Shown: piece by piece, positions 1-6,411 of the stretch
How the letters are laid out: every line of letters begins with the position of its first letter
How positions within the stretch are numbered: position 1 is the first letter of the stretch
NCBI GenBank assembly: GCA_009781535.1
Contig: WQXX01000023.1
Location: 1 to 11,236 of the forward strand
Direction of reading: 5' to 3'
Length of the DNA stretch: 11,236 nt
From: Coriobacteriia bacterium
GTDB lineage: Bacteria > Actinomycetota > Coriobacteriia > Coriobacteriales > UBA8131
Program-made: the position numbers and the translations under genes
The notes under the pieces: generated by a model
Database searches by the model: none
The model's input: the letters and a program-made list of their open reading frames with translations, nothing else
Told to the model about the DNA's origin: nothing

Positions 1-915
1 TCCGGGGAGGTGATGCGCCCTATCGCCTGGCATGATGGGAACGCTCAAACGGATCCGCGTATCGAGAGCGGCAAGATGGGATACGAGGTAATCGCGGAGT
101 TTTGTGAGGCGAGCTGCCTCACTTTTGCAGCGCGTATTCTCGCACGCGTAGGAGACGGCATTGGCAAAGCCTGCCGCCCCGGCGACGTCCTGCGTTCCGC
201 TGCGTCGGGTCGCCTCTTGGCCACCGCCTCGTATATGCGGCTCAAAGGGCGTGTTCTGCTTCAGGTACAACGCACCTGTCCCCTTCAAGCCGCCGATTTT
301 GTGAGCGGAGAAACTGGCGGCGTCGAGGCCGAGTGCGTGCACGTCAAAAGGTATCTTGCCAAGCGCCTGGACCGCGTCGGTATGGAACAGCGCGCCGTAT
401 TCGTGGGTCATGGCAGCAAGCTCGGCAATCGGCTGGATGGTGCCTATCTCATTCTGTGCTGCCATGATACTGACCAATATTGTGCTATTTGTGATAGCAT
501 TTTTAAGAGCTGCTGGCGTGATAAAGCCGTCTCGTGTCGGTTGCAGGTAGGTGACGTCAAAGCCGGCGCTTTTGAGCGCCTTGATCGGCTCAAGGATCGC
601 AGGATGCTCAAATACCGAGCAGATGATGTGGTTGGCGGCGGCTCCCTTACGGCGCCGCGCCGCTGTGGCAATACCCATGATTGCCATATTGTCCGCCTCG
701 GTGCCTCCTGAGCAGAATACCAGCTCGGGCGGCGCGGCGCCTATGGCAGCCGCAATGCACGCCCGCGCCGCCTCCAAGGCGGCGCGGGCGTGCTTACCTT
801 CCCTGTACAAGGCATTAGGATTGGCGAACTGGCTTATCAGATGTGCATTGATCGCCTCCTGCACCCCAGGCGCCAAAGGTGAGCTCGCAGCATAGTCAAG
901 ATAGATGCGTTTCAT
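1..915 (-). CDS. Cysteine desulfurase, IscS/NifS family (partial, C-terminus beyond window)
   Basis: A PLP enzyme that takes sulfur from L-cysteine as a persulfide for Fe-S clusters or tRNA thiolation. The reading frame runs without a stop from the ATG at 915 to the window edge, giving 305 residues that begin MKRIYLDYAASSPLAPGV. Visible family marks are the start YLDYAA, SGGTEADNMA (about 69-78), FEHPA with the PLP-stacking His104, QNEIGTIQPI (about 154-163), HTDAVQ with Asp180 and Gln183, and SAHKIGGLKG with the PLP lysine at 206. The frame ends at HHLPG, before the loop with the catalytic cysteine, so group I versus II cannot be read directly; the SAHKIGG form is typical of IscS/NifS. A GGAGG ribosome site lies just upstream of the ATG. 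It is divergent from the nucleotidyltransferase unit. Which assimilation system it serves (iscU, mnmA or other) lies outside the window. Confidence 0.95.
   Translation of the reverse strand, partial: MKRIYLDYAASSPLAPGVQEAINAHLISQFANPNALYREGKHARAALEAARACIAAAIGAAPPELVFCSGGTEADNMAIMGIATAARRRKGAAANHIICSVFEHPAILEPIKALKSAGFDVTYLQPTRDGFITPAALKNAITNSTILVSIMAAQNEIGTIQPIAELAAMTHEYGALFHTDAVQALGKIPFDVHALGLDAASFSAHKIGGLKGTGALYLKQNTPFEPHIRGGGQEATRRSGTQDVAGAAGFANAVSYACENTRCKSEAARLTKLRDYLVSHLAALDTRIRLSVPIMPGDRAHHLPG
757..793. repeat. Perfect 17-bp inverted repeat with 3-nt loop inside the cysteine desulfurase gene
   Basis: The arms at 757-773 and 777-793 are exact reverse complements (17 bp, nearly all G/C) around the loop CCA. 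The element encodes roughly residues 41-53 (HARAALEAARAC) of the desulfurase, an alanine-rich helix. It would form a very stable hairpin in the mRNA about 120 nt after the start codon. There is no U-run after it on either strand, so it does not look like an intrinsic terminator. Confidence 0.9.
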
Positions 916-950
916 AATGCCTCCATCATAGCGCAACAGAATTGTTCTTT

Positions 951-959
951 GTTATACCA
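951..959 (-). promoter_or_regulatory. Candidate extended -10 promoter for the cysteine desulfurase gene
   Basis: On the minus strand the string TGGTATAAC gives a TGN-extended -10 (TATAAC at 956-951) about 35 nt before the ATG at 915, followed by the GGAGG ribosome site. No convincing -35 hexamer sits 16-18 bp upstream, which is acceptable for an extended -10 promoter but leaves the call tentative. Confidence 0.35.
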
Positions 960-1035
960 GCCCATTTTTCGTGATACAGAACCTTTAGACCAGATGCAGC
1001 TTTTCATATCTTCCGTCTTTCAGTTTATTACATCA

Positions 1036-1064
1036 TTGCAATTGTTTTTCAGTAATAGTATTAT
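1036..1064 (+). promoter_or_regulatory. Sigma70-type promoter of the nucleotidyltransferase/HTH unit
   Basis: TTGCAA (1036-1041) and TATTAT (1059-1064) are separated by exactly 17 bp, each one or two bases from consensus. Transcription would begin near 1071, only a few bases before the ribosome site. An inverted repeat TAATA-G-TATTA (1053-1063) overlaps the -10. A direct repeat TTTCAGT occurs at 1018-1024 and 1048-1054, 30 bp apart. Either could be an operator for the unit's own HTH protein, but this is inference. Confidence 0.6.
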
Positions 1065-1077
1065 TTAAATTGTGATT

Positions 1078-1082
1078 GGAGG
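1078..1082 (+). promoter_or_regulatory. Ribosome binding site GGAGG fixing the start at 1087
   Basis: GGAGG lies four bases before the ATG at 1087. An in-frame GTG at 1072 would place the first codons across this site and has no ribosome site of its own, so the ATG is preferred. Confidence 0.75.
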
Positions 1083-1086
1083 ATAT

Positions 1087-1608
1087 ATGAATAAGACAGA
1101 ACTAATCCATGCGCTGCATAATCTTGACGAGGAAGCCGCTTTGCTTTTTGATGACGAGAATCTCCGTTTTTCTATTGTCATCGTTGGAGGCTCTTCGCTT
1201 GTCATACTTGGTTATTCCTTGCGCGCAACGCATGATATTGATGTTCTCAGCGCTCCAAAAAAGCTGCTTCCGCTGCTGGGAAAGTATGGCTTGAATACAT
1301 CTGTCGTCGCTTATACTGACTCGTTTCCTTATGGATACGAGGAAAGACTACAAAGACTACCCATAAATGGAAGGATAATCGACTATTTCGCACCATCGCT
1401 TGAGGACCTAGTAGTCTCGAAACTATATGCGATGCGTCCCCCTGATATTGAGGATTTGGAGAATCCAGATGTGATAGCGTCCATTAATTGGGTGCTCCTC
1501 GACGATTTGATTATAAAAGAGGACGAAGCCCCAGCAAGCGCTCTGAATGAGCGGCGGTATAAAGAAATGCTTGATGCATATATGTGGTTCAAGGAGAAAT
1601 ATCAATAA
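1087..1608 (+). CDS. DUF6036/AbiEii-like nucleotidyltransferase, likely toxin-type
   Basis: A 173-residue protein of the nucleotidyltransferase superfamily. The core signature is GGSSLVILGY (GGSS at 34-37), then THDIDVL with the acidic pair Asp50 and Asp52 expected to bind the metal-nucleotide. A further acid lies in RIIDYFAPS (Asp99), followed by LEDLVVSKLYAMRPPDIEDL (about 105-124), the lysine/arginine-acid helix shared by DUF6036 and AbiEii-like proteins. Such enzymes transfer nucleotides to RNA or protein targets, and several act as toxins (AbiEii, MenT); the substrate here is unknown. Its stop TAA shares an A with the next gene's ATG, so the two are probably translated as a pair. The region is AT-richer than its neighbours (23 G/C of 60 bases at 1321-1380), in line with acquisition by transfer. 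Family assignment is from motif recognition; the function as a toxin is inferred. Confidence 0.8.
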   Translation: MNKTELIHALHNLDEEAALLFDDENLRFSIVIVGGSSLVILGYSLRATHDIDVLSAPKKLLPLLGKYGLNTSVVAYTDSFPYGYEERLQRLPINGRIIDYFAPSLEDLVVSKLYAMRPPDIEDLENPDVIASINWVLLDDLIIKEDEAPASALNERRYKEMLDAYMWFKEKYQ

Positions 1609-2141
1609 TGAGGATGCTGACATTTACTGGATACCTCAAGTCGTATCTTAAAGAGCTGACAGGGAGCAATTCTCAGAGCCTGCTGAAGTTGGGAAAACTG
1701 GCTGTTGTTGATAGCCCGCGAGCGACTGAGCCAGTCTTTCTCCTTGCAGCTATGAAGGAAAGACTGCCCATGCTTCTTCAGGCAGTCTCGAATACCCAAC
1801 TTGAAGATGAGTACAGGCAGATAATGAAGGTGTTTTCCTCATCAACTGGGTTAATGGCTGCTCTCCAGCAAAATGATCCCCGGCTCCCTCTGCGTTATAG
1901 AAAGGTATATCAAAGTTATAAAAGTCGAGCTCATAGGGTAGAAACCGATCGTAATGCAAGCCTGCTCATGCGTACAAAAGCCCTTGCCCTGATGCGTAAA
2001 AAGGGGTTGAGCAACTACCGAGTATACTCTGATCTGAAACTTAATCCTGGCAATGTGAACGCCTTCTTAAAGAACTCAGACCCCACGAAAGTCAGTAGAA
2101 CGACCGCGCGCGCCATCCTTGATTACGTTGAATCAATATGA
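1608..2141 (+). CDS. Partner protein with C-terminal helix-turn-helix, likely antitoxin/repressor
   Basis: A 177-residue protein starting MRMLTFTGYLKSYLKELTG. The ATG at 1608 overlaps the preceding TAA by one base and has AAGGAG at 1591-1596, 11 nt upstream. Residues 1-110 look all-helical with no recognised catalytic motif: YLKSYLKEL, then a leucine-rich stretch, then a charged segment RYRKVYQSYKSR. Residues about 117-175 look like a DNA-binding domain: RTKALALMRKKGLSNYRVYS, then LNPGNVNAFLKN and VSRTTARAILDYV, reading as helix-turn-helix plus a further helix. Order and coupling suggest it neutralises or regulates the nucleotidyltransferase, as AbiEi or MenA do for their partners, but it shows no sequence resemblance to them that I can point to. 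It ends 37 bp from the converging rpe gene. Confidence 0.75.
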   Translation: MRMLTFTGYLKSYLKELTGSNSQSLLKLGKLAVVDSPRATEPVFLLAAMKERLPMLLQAVSNTQLEDEYRQIMKVFSSSTGLMAALQQNDPRLPLRYRKVYQSYKSRAHRVETDRNASLLMRTKALALMRKKGLSNYRVYSDLKLNPGNVNAFLKNSDPTKVSRTTARAILDYVESI

Positions 2142-2164
2142 AGCTTTTTATTCGAAAAAACTTC
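2140..2164. terminator. Weak A/T-rich hairpin between converging genes
   Basis: GAAG/CTTC (2140-2143 and 2161-2164) and TTTTT/AAAAA (2145-2149 and 2155-2159) could pair around a short loop with one mismatch. It covers most of the 37-bp gap between the HTH gene and rpe and could serve both directions. It has little G/C and no long U-run, so it is a weak terminator candidate. Confidence 0.3.
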
Positions 2165-2178
2165 AATAAACAAAAGCA

Positions 2179-2979
2179 TTAGAGAGCAGCTTGGCGGAGT
2201 TGTGCAAGCGCTTTTACTGGATCGGCAGCGCCAAAGACAGCCTTTCCGGCTACCAGGATATCTGCACCGGCTCTGACCACAGATGGCGCTGTCGTGACGT
2301 CGATACCGCCGTCAACTTCGATAAGGAAGCTGCCTTCAGATTCATCTTTCCTCTTTTGCGCCGCCGTGCGCACTGCTGCAAGGCGTGCGATCTTGTCAAC
2401 GCTACATGCGATGAAAGATTGCCCTCCAAAGCCTGGATGCACCGACATGACCAAAACCACGTCGAACAAACCTGAAAGTGGCTTCAGCACGGTCTCTGGA
2501 GTATGAGGGTTTAGAGCCACACCAGCAAACGCCCCGGCATCCCGAATCCGCGTGAGCAGGGACCCGAGTATCTCGGCTTGGGGAGCGGAAAGCGTTTCTA
2601 TCACATGCGAGGTTCCTTTGCTCAATACAGGCCTGGTAGTCTTTACGAGGGTGTTCGTAGAAAATGCCTGAGCCATCGCACAGGCGTGGCTTTCTACATG
2701 GATGGTCACAAGGTCGGCTCCGGCGTCGAGGTACCAATCGAGCTGAGCGCCTGGGTTGTCGATCATCAGATGCACATCAAGAGGAACGTTTGTGATTGCC
2801 TTCAGCGCTTTGACAAAGGGTGGACCGATGGTGAGGTTGGGCACAAAATGCCCATCCATAACGTCGATGTGGAGCCATTCAGGCGATGGCCCGTTACTTG
2901 TAATGAGAGACACATCGCGCTGTAGATTAAGAAAGTCAGCGCTGAGAATCGATGGGGATATCTGGACAATCCTGGTCAT
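2179..2979 (-). CDS. rpe: Ribulose-phosphate 3-epimerase
   Basis: Interconverts D-ribulose 5-phosphate and D-xylulose 5-phosphate in the pentose phosphate pathway. This is a TIM-barrel enzyme of 266 residues. It shows ISPSILSADF (7-16), HIDVMDGHFVPNLTIGP (37-53) with metal ligands His37 and Asp39, DVHLMIDNP with His70, VALNPHTP, MSVHPGFGGQ (178-187), EVDGGID with Asp223, and GADILVAGKAVF near the end. All expected metal and phosphate sites are present. The family is usually about 220 residues; here some 38 extra residues lie between HVES and RDAGAFAGVALNP (about 98-145), plus a few in KRKDESEG (209-216). AAGGAG precedes the ATG by six bases. It is the last gene of the minus-strand run, 60 nt after gpsA, and converges on the nucleotidyltransferase unit. 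Confidence 0.95.
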   Translation of the reverse strand: MTRIVQISPSILSADFLNLQRDVSLITSNGPSPEWLHIDVMDGHFVPNLTIGPPFVKALKAITNVPLDVHLMIDNPGAQLDWYLDAGADLVTIHVESHACAMAQAFSTNTLVKTTRPVLSKGTSHVIETLSAPQAEILGSLLTRIRDAGAFAGVALNPHTPETVLKPLSGLFDVVLVMSVHPGFGGQSFIACSVDKIARLAAVRTAAQKRKDESEGSFLIEVDGGIDVTTAPSVVRAGADILVAGKAVFGAADPVKALAQLRQAAL

Positions 2980-3039
2980 TGTGGCTCCTTGGACGGGTCT
3001 TGGGTTCCTGTAGCGGCTTAGGCTTCAATCGACACCTCC

Positions 3040-4041
3040 CTAGTAGAACTCCGGTTTTGAAGGGCGCACCATCAACGAGGTTATCATATCCTCAATCGGG
3101 CGTCCTTCCCACACGACGTCATGAACCTGATCGGCGATAGGCATCTCTACTTCGTACTTCCTGGCAAGCTGCGGCATGCTCCGACAGGCAAAGGCACCTT
3201 CGACCACCATATGGGCCGTTCGCTCGTATTCCGTGATGGATATGCCAGAGGCGAGCGCCACGCCAAAACTGCGGTTTCGCGAATGGGGAGAGGTGCAGGT
3301 GACAATCAGGTCGCCCATACCGGCAAGCCCCATACAGGTCTGTGGCAGACCACCGACCGCCTCCACAAGGCGTGAGATCTCAGCCAGACCACGCGTCATA
3401 AGCATGGCTGCCGTGTTGTCTCCAAAGCCAAGACCAAAGGCAGCTCCTGCCGCGATGGCAATGATGTTCTTTGCTGCACCACACAACTGCACGCCGAGCA
3501 CGTCAGGCGATGTGTAAACACGGAAGTGCGGAGCAACGAACAGATCCTGGAAGAAGCTGGCGATGAGCTCATCTGTTGCAGCGATAACAGTCGCGGACAA
3601 GATATCACGTGCGACCTCCTCGGCATGATTTGGCCCGCTGAGCACCGCGATGCGATCCACGGAACCAAGCTCGTCGGCATACACCTCACGCAATGTCAGG
3701 CCCGTGGAATACTCGATGCCTTTCGAAAGGATGACAAGGGGCGTGTCTGAGGATATAAGCTCCTGAGAAGCAAGCGTGTGAGCCATCTCTCGCACTGCCG
3801 CAGAAGGTGTGGCAAGCACCACTGCCTCAGTATCGGCAAGGGCAAGAGCAAGCTCGTTTGTCGCCACGACTGAGGGCGGCAATGCAACGCCGGAGAGGTA
3901 GTTGGGGTTACTGTGGGTCTCATTGATGGTTGCCACAAGCTCGGGGCTGCGCGCCCAGAGCTTGACGTTGATATCCTTTGTGCCAAGCAAGCGAGCGATT
4001 GCGCTTCCCCATGACCCGGCGCCGATGACTGTTACGCGCAT
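3040..4041 (-). CDS. gpsA: Glycerol-3-phosphate dehydrogenase [NAD(P)+]
   Basis: Reduces dihydroxyacetone phosphate to sn-glycerol 3-phosphate, the backbone for phospholipids. It has 333 residues, the usual family length. The N-terminal Rossmann fold has GAGSWGSA (7-14), then WARSPE, LATPSAAVR and LSKGIE (106-110). The substrate half shows LSGPNHAEE (134-142), GAAKN with the catalytic lysine 191, GFGDNTAAMLMTRGL, GLAGMGDLIVT with Asp244, and SRNR (254-257) that binds the substrate phosphate. The start is an ATG with GGAG six bases upstream. That ribosome site sits in the nine-base gap after plsY, so the two are probably translated in sequence; GpsA makes the acceptor that PlsY acylates. Confidence 0.97.
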   Translation of the reverse strand: MRVTVIGAGSWGSAIARLLGTKDINVKLWARSPELVATINETHSNPNYLSGVALPPSVVATNELALALADTEAVVLATPSAAVREMAHTLASQELISSDTPLVILSKGIEYSTGLTLREVYADELGSVDRIAVLSGPNHAEEVARDILSATVIAATDELIASFFQDLFVAPHFRVYTSPDVLGVQLCGAAKNIIAIAAGAAFGLGFGDNTAAMLMTRGLAEISRLVEAVGGLPQTCMGLAGMGDLIVTCTSPHSRNRSFGVALASGISITEYERTAHMVVEGAFACRSMPQLARKYEVEMPIADQVHDVVWEGRPIEDMITSLMVRPSKPEFY

Positions 4042-4050
4042 TGCAACTCC

Positions 4051-4860
4051 CTACTCCTCATCTTTAGCAGCTGGTGTGCTTTCTTCGCTTCCATGCGTTT
4101 CTTCTGTGCTCAGCGCTTTTTTTGTGGATCCGATCGAGAACCGTGGCTCCTCATGGTGCATCAAACGGATGATATTCTTTTTGTGGGCTGCCACCATGAC
4201 CATCATCGCCATGATTCCAAAAACGATATAGGTTAGCGATCCGCCATGGAATACCGCGATCCAAGCCGGTAACGAGATGACCGCCACGATTGAACCGACA
4301 GATACGATACGGCTGAGCAGCGTACATAACAAAAACACAGAAAACGCCAGCAATGCCGCAACGGGAGTTACCACCAAAAACCCACCGAGGGCAGCTGCGA
4401 CTCCCTTACCGCCTTTAAAGTGCATGAAAGGTGAGAACATATGCCCCAAAATGCATGCAATAACGGCAAGCGCAAGGGGGATATCATGCAGCGGTCCAGC
4501 GTCGGTTATCCCATAAGCCATCTGAAACCTGTCGGCGCTTTGCAGCGTTGAAGGGTCATACTCAAGGAGTATGGCGCCGACCTTGGTCAGCGCGAAGGTC
4601 ACGATAAGACAACCGACGATGGCTTTCAGCACGTCGAAGACAAACACGAGCAAACCTGGTCCCCAGCCAAGGGTCCGCAGGGTATTCGCGGTGCCGACAT
4701 TGCCGGAACCATGTTGACGGATGTCGATTCCTGCTACGATTCGCCCGATGATAAGTGCAAAGGGGATAGAGCCGCACAGATACGCAAGCACCAGCGCACC
4801 TATCACCATCAGCGGATAGATCGGCAGAAAGCCCGGTACATCGAGGTAATTCAACGGCAT
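4051..4860 (-). CDS. plsY: Glycerol-3-phosphate acyltransferase PlsY
   Basis: An integral membrane enzyme that transfers acyl from acyl-phosphate to glycerol 3-phosphate, the first acylation of phospholipid synthesis. From the ATG at 4860 it has 269 residues. Marks are AYLCGSIPFALIIGR (26-40), GIDIRQHGSGNVGTANTLRTLG (44-65), GHMFSPFMHFKGGKGVAAALG (139-159) and HKKNIIRLMHHEEPR (226-240), with several hydrophobic segments between. It is longer than the common roughly 200 residues: about 25 extra residues (LLEYDPSTLQSADRFQMAYG and following, 98-125) sit before the GHMF segment, and a polar acidic tail of about 25 residues ends the protein. The same frame is open up to an ATG at 4929, but the extra 23 residues are polar and poorly placed for a membrane start; the AGG/GAG-like bases before 4860 are only a modest ribosome site, so the start is not certain. 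Confidence 0.93.
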   Translation of the reverse strand: MPLNYLDVPGFLPIYPLMVIGALVLAYLCGSIPFALIIGRIVAGIDIRQHGSGNVGTANTLRTLGWGPGLLVFVFDVLKAIVGCLIVTFALTKVGAILLEYDPSTLQSADRFQMAYGITDAGPLHDIPLALAVIACILGHMFSPFMHFKGGKGVAAALGGFLVVTPVAALLAFSVFLLCTLLSRIVSVGSIVAVISLPAWIAVFHGGSLTYIVFGIMAMMVMVAAHKKNIIRLMHHEEPRFSIGSTKKALSTEETHGSEESTPAAKDEE

Positions 4861-4986
4861 TTCTCTTTTCCCACCTTTGCTTTCGTCTCGTTTACCAATT
4901 AGCCAGACACAACCACCATAACCAAGCATCTTGCCCTGTATGCCCGGATTGGCGCCCAGGGTAACAGATAGATCCCTACTCTTGTA

Positions 4987-6300
4987 CTAATCCTTCTTCT
5001 TGAAACGCAACCTGACAGGAGTTCCCTCAAGATTGAAATTCTCACGAAGCCTGTTCTCAAGGTAGCGCTCATAATTATCGTCGATGATCTGCGGATGGTT
5101 TGCAAAGAAGGTGAACTGCGGCGGCTTGGTGCCCGTCTGCGTCACATAATTGATCCGCAGGCGCATGCGACCCTTAGTGATCGTATGCCCAAAATCACGC
5201 AGCTGCGTAAGGAAGGTGTTGAGTTTGCTCGTCTGGATCTGCCCGGTAAAGCTCGCATACACCTTATTGATAGCATCCCAGATGCGGTACACCGAACGAC
5301 CGGTCTTGGCAGAAATCGCAATGACAGGCGCGTATCCGACAAACACCAGACGATCGGTGACCTGCTCGCGCACCCTCTCGCGTTCCTCCGGCGTCTTGAG
5401 AAGATCCCATTTGTTAAGAAGGACCACGAGCGCGCAGCCCCGCTCATGCGCCAACCCTGCGACACGCTGGTCCTGATCGGTAAGACCGAGAGAGGCGTCG
5501 ATGAGTAGCAAGGCCACGTCGGCACGGTCGATGGCGCGCAATGCCCGCACAAAGCCGTAGTATTCGATATCCTCATCGATGGCGGATTTCTTACGTAAGC
5601 CCGCCGTGTCGATGATGCGATAGGCAACCTCGTCTTTGACGACCAAGGCGTCTATCGCGTCCCGCGTTGTTCCTGCCACATCGCTGACGATGGAACGTTC
5701 GAAACCCGTGAGCTGGTTACACAGTGAGGACTTGCCCGAATTGGGCCTGCCGATGATGGCGACGTTGATGGCGTCGATCTCGGTATCTTCGCCGTTATCT
5801 AGCGCTGGCAGAAGGCTTACCAACTCATCAAGCACATCTCCTGTGCCATGGCCGTGGATACTTGAGATCGGCCATGGAGTGCCAAGCCCCAGGGAGTAGA
5901 AATCCCACAGCGCGTCCTCGCGCGTGGGGTTGTCCATCTTGTTCACCAGCAGAAGTACCGGCTTGTTCGAGCGTTTGAGTAGTTTGGCAACGGCAATATC
6001 GTCAGCGGTCGCCCCTGCACTGCCTTCCACCAAAAACAGGATGGCGTCTGCCTCCTCGGTTGCCATGATTGCCTGATTGCGTATCGGCGTCTGGAAATGA
6101 TCGTCATCGACCATCTCGATACCACCTGTGTCGATGAGCGTAAAGTGGACGCCATTCCAGTCGGCACGGTGATACGAGCGGTCGCGGGTAACCCCACGCT
6201 GCTCATGCACGATAGCCTCACGCGTAAGCGCAATGCGGTTAACGAAGGTGGATTTGCCCACATTGGGACGGCCGACCACTGCGACTATCGGTAAACTCAC
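4987..6300 (-). CDS. der: Ribosome biogenesis GTPase Der (EngA)
   Basis: An essential GTPase that acts in maturation of the 50S ribosomal subunit. It has 437 residues with the tandem G-domain layout unique to Der. Domain 1 has GRPNVGKST (10-18), RGVTRD (35-40), DTGG (57-60) and NKMD (120-123). Domain 2 has GRPNSGKSS (184-192), GTTRDA (210-215), DTAGLRKKS (231-239) and NKWD (296-299). A KH-like C-terminal domain follows and ends in a basic tail, RLRFKKKD. The start is GTG at 6300, because a TGA lies five codons upstream in frame and no ATG is available before the first G-box. An AGGAG lies only two bases before the GTG, closer than usual. Der next to the DUF512 gene and plsY-gpsA is a recurring order in Firmicutes and Coriobacteriia. 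Confidence 0.97.
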   Translation of the reverse strand: MSLPIVAVVGRPNVGKSTFVNRIALTREAIVHEQRGVTRDRSYHRADWNGVHFTLIDTGGIEMVDDDHFQTPIRNQAIMATEEADAILFLVEGSAGATADDIAVAKLLKRSNKPVLLLVNKMDNPTREDALWDFYSLGLGTPWPISSIHGHGTGDVLDELVSLLPALDNGEDTEIDAINVAIIGRPNSGKSSLCNQLTGFERSIVSDVAGTTRDAIDALVVKDEVAYRIIDTAGLRKKSAIDEDIEYYGFVRALRAIDRADVALLLIDASLGLTDQDQRVAGLAHERGCALVVLLNKWDLLKTPEERERVREQVTDRLVFVGYAPVIAISAKTGRSVYRIWDAINKVYASFTGQIQTSKLNTFLTQLRDFGHTITKGRMRLRINYVTQTGTKPPQFTFFANHPQIIDDNYERYLENRLRENFNLEGTPVRLRFKKKD

Positions 6301-6351
6301 GGCTCCTGACTTTCATAAAATCGTTTGAGGTATGTTGTGCCATGGCTCCTG
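6298..6351 (-). repeat. Duplicated start-site motif upstream of der
   Basis: The 11-base minus-strand motif CAGGAGCC(A/G)TG occurs at 6308-6298, where it includes the der GTG start, and again at 6351-6341, 43 bases upstream, where it includes an ATG. The upstream copy opens a 34-codon frame (6343 down to 6239) that overlaps the start of der out of frame. The rest of the gap 6301-6411 between der and the DUF512 gene holds no other gene; a 5-bp stem (TGCCA/TGGCA, 6338-6354) is too weak to call. Confidence 0.5.
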
Positions 6352-6411
6352 GCAATCTTGCATTCTTGAAGTGGCTCGTGTATCTGCCAATGCTCGTGCA
6401 GGTGTTCAGAT

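Noticed and set aside
10..711. Plus-strand 233-codon open frame at the left edge
   Set aside because: Antisense to the cysteine desulfurase, which has the PLP lysine and all family motifs in the opposite frame.
1072..1086. GTG start for the nucleotidyltransferase at 1072
   Set aside because: It would place the GGAGG ribosome site inside the gene; the ATG at 1087 is correctly spaced from it.
4861..4929. Upstream ATG of plsY at 4929
   Set aside because: The added 23 residues are polar and atypical before the first membrane segment; the ATG at 4860 gives a start closer to the family. Not fully excluded.
5847..5880. 9-bp inverted repeat CCATGGCCG/CGGCCATGG in der
   Set aside because: Short arms with a 14-base loop; likely chance in GC-rich coding DNA.
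5904..5928. Hairpin CCCAC-GCGCG/CGCGC-GTGGG in der
   Set aside because: The stem has a bulged base and is within the range expected of GC-rich coding sequence; it is not comparable with the perfect 17-bp stems.
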